In this document: positions 53,476 to 64,000 of the stretch, one piece after another
Layout of the letters: each line of letters opens with the position of its first letter
How positions within the stretch are numbered: the first letter of the stretch is position 1
Source of the DNA: Epiperipatus broadwayi
Taxonomy: Eukaryota; Onychophora; Udeonychophora; Euonychophora; Peripatidae
NCBI GenBank assembly: GCA_028023455.1
Contig: JAQFVV010000348.1
Span: forward strand, 312,001 to 376,000
Direction: 5' to 3'
DNA: 64,000 nucleotides
Position numbers and translations under genes: made by a program
Notes under the pieces: generated by a model
The model's input: the letters and a program-made list of their open reading frames with translations, nothing else
What the model was told of the DNA's origin: nothing
Database searches by the model: none

Positions 53476-54945
53476 TATATATAATAAACAATCCTAATTT
53501 CAGAGCCTTTTCTCACTTTAATATTATAACAAATGCAGTTACATATTATTTACTTATTTAAGTTTATAGTTGATTCATATAAGATATATAAAATTGGAAA
53601 CAGGATTATAATTGTATCAGATAATATGTAGATGTAATATTATATAACTTATTTAAACACAATATATGATGTTTTTGTGAGTACCAATTTATTCATATTT
53701 TAAAAATAAGTGGATCATATGAATAGTTAATAAGATTAATTTATTGTAGTCAATATTGAGTAATAATATCTGCAAAATAAAATACATTGAAGTTTTCTGT
53801 TTATTAAATATTTTTGATTTCAGTTTATAATACTGATAGATAATACAATACTTGTGGTAGAAAAGGAGTTAGCAAAAACTGTTTAAAATTGAAAAAGAAA
53901 GAAAATTAATTAAATGATAATAAATAAATTATTATATGTGAATCCAAACTCAGATACACATTGATACACTATAATAAATCATGATAAATTATATGTGAAT
54001 ATATGTGTATGAATATACACTTATAGTGAAGCTGCAAACTGTGTTAAATTTTGTTCCAATTCAACATATATAGTGTTTGATAACTCACATTTTGTTGATA
54101 AACATTTTTGACACACACACACACACATATATATATATAATGTATACTTTTTTCTATGTATAGTATGTATATAAATCAAGATTATAGTATAAACAAAATT
54201 TTAAAAGTAGTAATAATATAGTTATTAATAATAAATTGAAGGGACACATTTACATATATTTCATTGAGTGTGTGTTTCTTCACTCATGCAATCACTGAAA
54301 GGAATAAAATATATGTGATTTCAACATAATCCAAAGAAATTAATATATATAATTGTGTATAGTACTCAGAGAAGAAATAAAATAACTATAATATAATAAA
54401 ATTTGTGAATGTTAATGGGATTTTTTAAATTTACATTTTAGTTTGTTTATATAGTGCATAATTGAAGTAATGTAGTTAGATACAACATAATTTGTGACTC
54501 CACTGTACTTTAATAATTTGCTTCTGTCTTAAAAAGATTTCTTTTAAATAAAGCTTCTTTTTTTTCAATATTCAAATTAACATTCCACTTAAGTTGTATA
54601 TAAATATTTTAGATGATTAAAATCAATTTGCATTTACATTTTTTTATTTTAAGACCATCTTTTTTGTTTAAAAATAATTGTAATATATTTATAAACTATT
54701 AATACACAAAGGGGTGTGTTTGTAGTGTTTAAAATTTCAGCAAAAAAAAAAAAAGCAGAGTAGAGAGAATTGACCAAATGTGTCTCCTCACATCAAAAGC
54801 AAACATCATAGCAAAAGTTTAACCTAAAAAATTGTTTTTATTTACTCACAGCATATCCAAATAAGTAATCTAAAATTTTTCACAGCTGTTGGGTTTTTTT
54901 TTTGCTCAATCAACTGGCATTTTTTTCACATAAGTAACACTACAC
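53476..54945. other. AT-rich intron sequence, nothing recognised
   Basis: A short CA/TA microsatellite at 54113-54139. Otherwise no open frame or repeat that I can support. Confidence 0.5.
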
Positions 54946-54949
54946 AAAA

Positions 54950-55980
<1,031 letters not shown>

Positions 55981-56653
55981 TATTGCGGACATTAAGTGTA
56001 GAATTCTATGGTTTATTATTTATAATTGTTGAAACTGATTATTTGTTTAACTACTTCTTTTTGTTACGATCTGCTTTTTAATGTTCTCAGTAAATATTTT
56101 ATTATTTAAAACGATATTATAGAAAATGAAAACATTCTAAATTGAAATAACATATATTTAAAATAATGAATGATTTAACATAATAAATTATATATAGATA
56201 TATATGTAATGGATATATATTGGTTACTTTATATGTTTGTGCATAATATTGTTTTTAGTTTTTTAATTTAATGGTAATTGATATATGCATATATCAATTT
56301 TTGTTAAAAGGAGGTTGCCTTGACAACAGTTAGAAATTGTTGATTGTTATTGATATTGGGATTATCTAAGTGTTTACTGGTTTTTAATGATATATATAAT
56401 ATGTATTTTAAATATTTATAAATAATAATAAATATATATGTGTATAAGTTAAAATATATAAAATGAAGCAATTGTATCATTATGAAAAGAAATAATGTAA
56501 TGTAATAGTTTTTGCAAATATATGTCTATAACATTGTTCTTATGAAATATATATATATTGTATAAATATTTTTTAAATAATATAGTTTTTACTAAAAATA
56601 AATAAATGAAATATATTTGTATTTTCTTGATTGAAAAATTTGTAACTATTTAG
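55981..56653. other. AT-rich intron sequence before the next exon
   Basis: Nothing recognised. Ends with the acceptor actatttag at 56645-56653. Confidence 0.5.
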
Positions 56654-56785
56654 CTCTGTCTGATGAGCGGAGAGATTATTCAAATGAGTAATCAAATGAA
56701 TATGATTTTTGAACCTGCTGATCTGGAACAAGCTTCTCCTGCAACAGTCAGTCGATGTGGAATGATTTACTTAGAGCCATTAGAG
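56654..56785 (+). CDS. Axonemal dynein heavy chain, exon with AAA2 sensor motifs
   Basis: Encodes [20 protein letters not shown], then [20 protein letters not shown] and EPLE. GEII(Q/R) with the following F(E/Q) is the AAA2 sensor-1 region, and [11 protein letters not shown](I/V)Y is a dynein signature containing the arginine that closes the AAA2 module. Acceptor atttag, donor gag|gtaaaa. At 132 bp it is exactly 44 codons, phase 0 at both ends. Confidence 0.94.
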
Positions 56786-57576
56786 GTAAAAATACAATGA
56801 ACAACAATCTTATATTTGTTTTTATAGTTAATAATTGGAAAAATAAACAGATTTAAAATTTGATATCCTATAATAATTAATTTTAAAAGCGTACTTTTTA
56901 TATATTTTTTTATCAAGATATAAAGCAGCCATCTTCGTTAGTTTTGTAAATGGTTTTCTGTATATAGTCTTGACTTTTATATTCATTTGCAATTGATATG
57001 GAATTGGTCTTTTGTTACTACCTGTTTACTTTAACTCAAGAACTATTGTAAAGAATAATATAAAATCAAATTGTGATCTGAAGTTTTTAATTTTGAAGAT
57101 AGAAAATTAAAAAAAAAAACAGGAGCTGCTAAGTACAAAAATAGTAAAACAATAAAAAAATTTAAAAAAAAAATGACTTGAGTTTTTAAATATAGTAATA
57201 TGAAACTATGTTAAATGACAGACTTTAATTATTTAATTGCTCATAAAAATCAAAATTTCATTCCTACAAAATAACTTCTAATTATAAATATCCATTCTCT
57301 CAAATATAGATTGATTAATTTTAATATAAAACAACAATATTTGAGAATTTTAAAGCATTCTGTAAACAGTAATGTTACAATTGACAAAGTGTCTCTTCAC
57401 TAATTTGTTATTAACTAGATAAGAGAATCCATAATTCATGTTAATTATCAGCGTAGAATCCGAATAGTCTAAAATCATTTGTGTATTTGAGATCCATTGA
57501 GCAATTTCTATTACTTCAAAAATTAAGAGTCTAAAAATATAATTAATAGAGTATTTGAATACAAGTATAATATATA

Positions 57577-58610
57577 TACTAAACTTTAGATGTAGTTAGA
57601 GGGGATTTGAACACCGACTTCCAAGCTTCCTTCAGTTACCCTGTCCATATTATATAACTGAAACACATGACCATATTTGTGAAAAAGATAAATGATCTCT
57701 AATATAAGTATTTCGTGCTGAAGCAGCACTCATCAGTTGGTCCAGATCATCATCTCCCAGATATGTATATAATCTGTGCCCAGCTTATATTAAGTTAGCA
57801 AATCTTCAAATTTTAATGGACAGGCTTCAATTTTCTCTAGTCTCCAACTCTTCAGCCATTCATATTATTAAAAGTAGTTTGATGAAATACTTAAAGCCCT
57901 TGTTGATGCTAATATTGTTGACAAACCCATGTCGACTTTAAATCACTCTGACCCCTCTTATGTTGAACCTTAATGTGCCCATTTAAATATACAGAAGAGG
58001 AATGGGCAGAATTCAAGCTTGAATTTATAATATTTGAATATAAATATAATGTCTATATTGAGCTTTAAATGTAATTAAAGTGGATTTGAGCACAGATTTT
58101 CAAACTTCCTTCAGCTATCCACTCCATCTTATATACATTTTACTTGTATTCAAATATTATAGATTCAGCCTAAATTCTGCCATTCTTCTTCAGTGTATTT
58201 AAGTGGACATATTAAGGTCCTATATAAGAGGAGTCAGAGAGACTTAAAGTCAACATGGGCATGACAATAAGATTGGTATCAATAAGACCTCTGAATGTTT
58301 TACCATGATATTTTTAATGATATCGATGCCTGAAGAGTTGGAGGCTGGAGAAGATTGAAGCTTGTCTATTAAAGTCTGGAGAGTTGCTATCTTAATATAA
58401 ATTTAGCATTGATTTTATATATATATGTGGGAGATGATGATCTGGACCAAGTGATGATTGCTGATTCTGCATAAAATATGTATATTTGTAGATCATTTAT
58501 CTTTTTCACATGTATGTGATCAGGTGTGTCAGTTATATAAGATGGAGTGCATAGCTGATGGGAGCTAGCAAGTATGTGTTTAAATCCTTTCTAATTAATA
58601 AAGTATTAAA
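57577..58610. mobile_element. One-kilobase foldback with SINE-like termini
   Basis: The left arm (from about 57577 to 58020) and right arm (from about 58140 to 58610) are inverted copies. Examples: cagttggtccagatcatcat (57736) opposite gatgatgatctggaccaa (58435), and the ggggatttgaacac and gtgtttaaatcct ends. The outer end, read on the minus strand, resembles a tRNA T-arm (gtgttcaaatcccc). The centre (58034-58135) is a further copy of that same end (tggatttgagcacag). The core agcactcatcagttgg is shared with 22820 and 43100. No coding capacity. Confidence 0.65.
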
Positions 58611-59153
58611 TTTTAAATATTTAAATATAAATGTTAATACATTTTTAGTAAATGTCCTAATCTTATACAAATATAGGTAAAGTAATTTAAATCATGAAAG
58701 CAAAAAAAGAAAAATAATTGCTTACTTCATCCAGACAGCTTGGATTCTAACTGGGGTATTGTAAATACTGTTATATTTAAAAGTAAACTGAATTTTTACT
58801 TTACAGAATAATGTAATATTCATTCATTCATTTTGTTTTTTAGAAACATTTTTTAAAAATTTTTTGGGCTAATTCCTACAAGGTATTTTTTCAGGATTAA
58901 TAACTTAATATCATAGTCATTACATGGAATATTTCTGTGCTAAATATTTTTTTGACTATTTATATACACACATATAATGAAACTTTATTCCATCACTTCA
59001 ATTTTTATCATTTGCCTACTCTTTTCATCTGTTTTTTTTAAATCCTGGAATAAAAGTCTTTGAAATAATTTTATTTTTACCCCACTATATCACTAACAAG
59101 TCATGTTTCTGATGCACTATTTTCCCACATACACTTTCTTAAAAGTACAAATG

Positions 59154-59155
<2 letters not shown>
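58611..59155. other. AT-rich intron sequence, nothing recognised
   Basis: No frame, repeat or motif of note. Confidence 0.5.

Positions 59156-59212
<57 letters not shown>
59156..59212. repeat. TA dinucleotide repeat
   Basis: About 57 bases of alternating t and a. Confidence 0.95.
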
Positions 59213-59216
<4 letters not shown>

Positions 59217-60112
59217 CAGCTTGATGTAACTAAGTAAGTGACCAATTAAAAATATGATTGGTAAATTGAAATAAAATTAATGCAAATACAATATTTTACT
59301 TGTTCAAACTTCAAAACAGCTCATTTTTTCAATTGTCTACTAGTTTTTTTTTTTCAAAGTTGACATTAAGCATACAAAATAAATTGTTTATACATATTAA
59401 AAGGTACAAAAAAATAATATAAATAATTTAAATAAAACTTTTAATATTTACATCTGTAAAACCTTTCATCTTTTTTATTATACTAGTTTACTCATTATTG
59501 AATAATGGACTCCAGATATATAAAATATACTTGCATTTAAAATATTATAAATTCTAATTGTAAATAATAAAATAAAATTTATACATAATAATCTTAAAAT
59601 ATTTCAAAAACATTTTGAGATATTTTTTTAATGTTTGGATCTTTCTTAGGAACTGAAAAAAATAATCTTATAGCCAAAAAATAATTAACCGAAGTTTAGG
59701 AATACATTTCAAAAATCTACCACAAAATTATTTTCAGAATCAAAACAAAAATTGCCCATTCCATTTTTTATTATGGTATTGCTTTAAGTATTTTAATTCA
59801 GCTTCTATTAGTATTTGGAACAATAAGAGAAAAGGGGCTATGAAGATATAGTTTATCATTGCCAAACCTTGGATAAATTCATTTAGATTGAACTTCATAT
59901 TTTCTTTTGAAAAAGTAAGAGAGTATATTTTTTTTTGTTGGACAATTAAATAAAATAAAGTAGACATTCTTTTTTAAATGAATATGTTACAAAAAAATTT
60001 CTTTATCTAATCATTAAAATTAATATTAACTCCAAATTTTTAAACATGAAAAATTACTGTGCTATTAAATGTATATACAAATGAAATAATTGGGTACTTC
60101 CCTGTATAATTT

Positions 60113-60118
<6 letters not shown>
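59213..60118. other. AT-rich intron sequence, nothing recognised
   Basis: The minus-strand frame 59740-59967 has no recognisable family and no splice context. Confidence 0.45.

Positions 60119-60153
<35 letters not shown>
60119..60153. repeat. TA dinucleotide repeat at the RTE 5' junction
   Basis: A TA run directly preceding the truncated start of the LINE fragment. Confidence 0.9.
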
Positions 60154-60155
<2 letters not shown>

Positions 60156-60662
60156 CTTGATATTAAAAGGAAATATGCCTATGTGTTTGAAAAGAAAGGT
60201 TTTTAACAAATGTGTTTTACCAGTTTTTACTTATGGATCTGAGACTTGGACACTTAATAGAAGATCAATACAGAGACTTCAGACCATTCAAAGAAGTATG
60301 GAGAGATGTATGTTGGGAGTAACAAGAAGAGATCGAAAACGCAATGTATGGGTAAGAGAACAAACAGGTGTTACTGACCTGATTGAAAAAATTAAAAGAT
60401 TGAAGTGGAGTTGGGCTGGACATATTGCTAGAAGAGATGATAATAGATGGACAATTGAAATTTTAAACTGGATTCCAAGAGATTGTAAAAGACCCAGAAG
60501 GAGACCACATGTAAGATGGATGGATGAAATAAGAAATTGTGTAGGGTGATGTGAAGAAGAGAAGCTAAAGATCAGAGAAGATGGATTAAACTTGGAGAGA
60601 CCTTCATCCTGCAGTGGATTGATAATGGTTGATAATGATGATGATGATGATGATAATGATGT
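60154..60662 (+). pseudogene. RTE-type LINE, C-terminal end and tail (5'-truncated copy)
   Basis: The open frame 60157-60549 (130 residues) reads MPMCLKRKVFNKCVLPVFTY, GSETWTL, RRSIQRLQTIQRSMERCMLG, WVREQTGVTDLIEKIKRLKW, WAGHIARRDDNRWT, RGRP-like RRRPHVRWMDEI. This is the conserved C-terminal region of RTE-type LINE polyproteins, lying after the reverse transcriptase. Past the frame come cctgcagtggattgataatg and a gatgatgat tail. The frame starts mid-protein, so this is a dead 5'-truncated insertion. The copy at 52964-53475 is an older sister. The minus-strand frame 60288-60710 is a shadow. Confidence 0.85.
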
Positions 60663-61530
60663 TAAATATCTATATATATATATTACAATGGTGGACATTA
60701 TTTTGTTCAAATGTTAGGAAATAATACAAAATTGTAAATAGTTTAACCCAAAAAATACATTGTTTATATATATTTACATAAACATTTTGAATATATTTCA
60801 GTAAGTAATTACTACATTGTTTTAAACTATGATTTTTAATTGAATTATTTTACTATTGTTCTTTTTCTCTATTATATATTTTTCATCATCTCTTCAAAAA
60901 TGATAAAGATTTCATTGTACATGTAATTAATAGGAGAATACTAACCATTTTTTAGTGTTAAATTTAGAATATAAAATAAATAGTTCAAGTGCATATTTCT
61001 TAAATATGTTTTACTAAAGGTAAGTTTAGCAAAATAGATATCATATGAGGACTTGGATTAGTTATTTTATATTATAGTAGCAGCTAGAAATACACAAAAG
61101 TGTTTTAAATTTAACACTATAGAGAACAGTAAGTTTATTTTTATTGTTTTTATAGGCAGTTTTAGGGGTTTTATATATATTTATTTTTGATTTATAAGTG
61201 TCAAACTTTATGCATTCATAATTTTGTAGCAGCCACTTCACATAAATACATTAATAACTATTTTTAATCATTTATTAAACATTCCTAATCCATATAGAAA
61301 TTTTAATTTTCTCTTAAAAATTAATATATCCATTTTTAATAAAGTATAAACATATGGAATAATTTAACATCATCTTTTTTATGTTTTCATGTGAAATATT
61401 TTTTGTTAGGTATAATAATTAATACATTTGACTAAAGTGTTTAGTGCAAAAAAAATTTAACTTAATATTGATAAATATTGAACAAATGATGAACATATGT
61501 AGAAGAAATTTTGATTTAAGACAATTGAAG
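60663..61530. other. AT-rich intron sequence, nothing recognised
   Basis: No repeat or coding pattern beyond a short TA run near 60670. Confidence 0.5.
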
Positions 61531-61537
61531 GGTACTA

Positions 61538-61700
61538 GTTTATTTTGAAATGCATCTTGGAGATTTTTTTTTTCATGAAGAGAGAAACTATAATAACAAG
61601 AAAATTAAGGAGGCAATTTTAATCAATAGTAATAAAATGAATGTAATTAATAGACCAGCTGCTAACATTAAAATTCAGGATTCATGGGATATTAGTTGAT
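61538..61700 (+). pseudogene. C-terminal fragment of a Penelope-like GIY-YIG protein
   Basis: The frame reads RNYNNKKIKEAILI, then VINRPAANIKIQDSWDIS and a stop at 61698. It matches the pattern of the fragment at 33745 (NNKRKIKEAML, RQAANVKVMELW), so both come from one element family. The upstream part is not recognisable. Confidence 0.5.
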
Positions 61701-62046
61701 AACGTTTGCTCTCAGTTATGTTTTTTTTTTTAATTTAACAGAAGAGGAGGAAGGTTAAAAAATTAACCTAAAGTACTTCTGCAGATTGAAAAACTATATT
61801 TTAATTACTTATATTTATAGTTTTTATTGTCATATATATATATATAGTAACAATTTGATTTACAATTGTCAAATATAAGTATTACAAAGTACACATCAAT
61901 AATGATTAAATATAAATATTAGAACTCAAATATTTTAAAGGAGTGTGTTCATTCTAATGAGTTTTCTGTAATTGCATTATTAATACATATAATTATAATG
62001 GTAGCATACTTAATGTTAAAATTTGTCTTCTATTTTATTAATTTAG

Positions 62047-62298
62047 TTAGGTTGGAGACCACTGAAAGATTCTTATCTACAAAGTCTTCCAGAATTTTTT
62101 GATGAAGCTCGAAAAACAACTTTGAATAATTTGTTTGAATGGCTCTTGCAACCTTGCATAGATTTTATCCGCCATAATTGCAAAACATTTATTGAATTGT
62201 CTCAACTCCATGTGGCTTATTCTTTGATGAGACTCTTTTCTTGTTTGCTAGACAACATTGAACACCCACAAGACTCTGATCCCCCTACTTATAATATT
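62047..62298 (+). CDS. Axonemal dynein heavy chain, exon linking AAA2 and AAA3
   Basis: Encodes LGWRPLKDSYLQSLPEFFDE, then TTLNNLFEWLLQPCIDFIRH and LHVAYSLMRLFSCLLDNIEH. (L)GW.PL..S(W/Y)...LP and LF.WL..P...F.R..C are the usual sequence after the AAA2 arginine, and the helix with SLMRL(F/Y)..LLD follows in axonemal inner-arm heavy chains. Acceptor atttag at 62041-62046 gives phase 0; using the next ag (62050) would break the frame. Donor att|gtaagt. 252 bp, 84 codons. The gene continues beyond the window. Confidence 0.92.
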
Positions 62299-62414
62299 GT
62301 AAGTTAAAAATGAAATATAGTATGTATAATTAGGATCGAAAATAATTACAGTAGTCAATGATTTAATGGTAACAGTAATTACAATTTTACTAATTTAAAA
62401 CTCTTTAGGATCAT

Positions 62415-62453
<39 letters not shown>
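62299..62453. repeat. Intron start with CA and TA microsatellite
   Basis: A (CA)n then (TA)n run at 62415-62453, directly before LTR-like copy D. Confidence 0.85.
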
Positions 62454-64000
62454 TGTAATGAGCACATATGCCATTACATTATTTATTGTAAAAATTAGAC
62501 ATTGAAAAGTTCGCATATAAAAACTTCTTTTTTAAGAATTGAAAATTAAAAACCATTTAAACTCGTATATATATATAAAATCGCACAGATGAAAAATATT
62601 ATTAAAAGAAAACTTTATTAAGGGGAAAAGTAGGTATTTTAAAACTAAATTTTCAGAAAAAAGAACTTAAAAGATTTAATTAAAGATAAAAATATATCTT
62701 CAAGAATGTATATAAATTAATTAATGCTATTGTAAAATGGAAATGATTATTTTAATTAGTTAAAAGTAAACTAGCCCTTGGGCATTTTAAAATATATAAG
62801 TAAAGGTCAGATAGGAGAGGAAAAACAATAGGAACAGAATGGCCAATGGAAGAAACCCATCAGGGAAATAGACCTCAATGAAAAGACCATCACCATCGTC
62901 ATGACGTAATGTTGAGTTAATCCGCAAAATTAATATAAAAAGAAAAAGTTTGGAAATAAATTTTAGTGAGTGAAGAAAGAGCTGGGAGAAAAGATAGAGA
63001 TGTGACAGCAGAGGTGTGCTATATGTGTTGCAGGAGAAGGAATTGAAAAGACACACTCTTCAATCCCTTCAGTTTTGTTTGAAAAAAAAAGAAGGCAAGA
63101 GAAATGACCAATCATTTCCTTATACTATGGACCACAGGACATCGGAGGAATTAATGCTGGATCCCAAACTGCAGGCAACTGATAAAGAGAAACTTTTTTT
63201 TAAACCGTAAGAACTTTATGAACTCTAATAAGCTTTAACTATATTTCTAAAACTCCAGTATATGAAAGAATAAGAACTTTAAATTCTAAAACTTGTTCCC
63301 TATTTTATAAAAATAGAATCCTATCTGATCAACTTAATTTATTAATAAGTAATTTTATTTGATATATTTCTTTTTTAAAATCATTTCCATTTATATATTT
63401 TTTTTATTCTTTTAAGTTTTTATTATGATTTTTGTTTTTCATTAAACTAAACTAAATAAATGCTAAATTTAAGTCGGGCGTGAATGTCTGCATAGATTTG
63501 TAAAATTATATATGTTAGTTTAAGGGAGGGTAATCTTAGGTTATTTGTTTCGTAGTTAAATTGGGTCAATGGATTGGATATATTGGTGTAATTAGTAGAA
63601 GTAGTATGAGATTCACTACTTGCAGGATCGTATCATATGCCGCACACCCCATTTTGCCTATGGATCATAAGTCGGCAAAAAGGACCCCTTCCTATGGAGT
63701 TTTTTTATTCTCTTCTCATCAGATAGATGTAGTATTCCTATCTGGATGAGAGTCAATGTCTTCTATAACCAAGCTGTTCAGATGTACCTTCCTGACAGTA
63801 TGATATTTGTGCTGTCATATTCATACTGTATTGAATACATCGATATATCAGATGGATTGATGTTGGTTTGGCTGCGAACTTTTGGCCTAAGGTTAAATAA
63901 AGGATAGAATATTTTCTTTTCAAATGCAATCTATGTAGTCTATTCATACTCAACACTCTAAATAAAAATACTAAACTCATCTGTGCGAACTTATAATAGC
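62454..64000 (+). repeat. LTR-like repeat, copy D (cut by window end)
   Basis: Starts tgtaatgagcacatatgcca with a palindromic head (ccattaca). CCAAT box at 62842, tgacgtaa at 62902 and TATA box tataaaaaga at 62934, 480 bp in. The block gacaggacatcgg-like (63134) and the ggcctaaggttaaata word near 63884 match copy A most closely. The 3' quarter lies beyond the window. Small frames inside on both strands are shadows of the repeat. Confidence 0.6.
62842..62943 (+). promoter_or_regulatory. Putative LTR core promoter in copy D
   Basis: gccaat at 62842, CRE-like tgacgtaa at 62902-62909 and tataaaaaga at 62934-62943, the same elements as in copy A. Confidence 0.45.

Larger units (their letters stand above)
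56786..62046 (+). other. Dynein intron, about 5.3 kb
   Basis: Begins gtaaaa, ends taatttag. Holds a foldback, a TA repeat, an RTE 3' end and a Penelope C-terminal fragment, listed separately. Confidence 0.85.

Noticed and set aside
60288-60710. Minus-strand Ser-rich frame
   Set aside because: Shadow of the RTE-type C-terminal domain and its gatgat tail.

Overview
The window is AT-rich metazoan DNA from one long, intron-dominated gene. Four exons on the + strand (32878-33100, 44013-44143, 56654-56785, 62047-62298) have canonical splice sites and compatible phases. They read as one continuous piece of an axonemal dynein heavy chain covering the AAA2 module and the start of the link to AAA3. 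The host is therefore an animal with motile cilia or flagellated sperm. The repeat content (Penelope-like elements, RTE-type LINEs, hAT and Tc1/mariner-type elements, large LTR elements) fits many invertebrates. A lophotrochozoan such as a mollusc is possible, but I cannot fix the clade.

Almost everything else is mobile DNA lying, by inference, in the introns of this gene. 1-32877 (upstream intron or upstream region): a 66-67 bp minisatellite, an hAT-type MITE with an 8-bp duplication, an LTR-like repeat (copy A), a broken Penelope-like element with reverse transcriptase and GIY-YIG pieces (minus strand), a nearly intact APE-type LINE (LINE A) bracketed by ATA microsatellites, two LTR-like repeats in direct tandem (copies B and C), and a decayed, GC-richer LINE of the same group (LINE B). 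33101-44012 (intron 1): a Penelope C-terminal fragment, a tRNA-related repeat, and a gag-only LTR retrotransposon with 1.93-kb LTRs that seems to have landed in an older relative of itself. A compound foldback split by a retroposon follows. 44144-56653 (intron 2): a Tc1/mariner-type foldback, a 4.1-kb hAT transposon inserted with a perfect 8-bp duplication into an RTE-type LINE, and a Penelope remnant whose GIY-YIG region has been invaded by a tetranucleotide microsatellite. 56786-62046 (intron 3): a 1-kb foldback containing SINE-like sequence, an RTE 3' end, and another Penelope C-terminal fragment. 62299-64000: the fourth LTR-like repeat (copy D), cut by the window edge.

The most notable signals are: (1) an array of primer-binding-site-like motifs in the leader of the gag-only LTR element, with a diverged version in the older element it interrupts; (2) a shared architecture (CCAAT box, CRE-like site, TATA box about 430-495 bp in, very long R-U5, late poly(A) signal) linking the solo-LTR-like repeats to that element; (3) the hAT-into-RTE nesting, which can be read to the base; (4) a LINE bracketed by trinucleotide microsatellite. 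I see no operons, CRISPR arrays or other prokaryotic features. No confident functional RNA gene was found.
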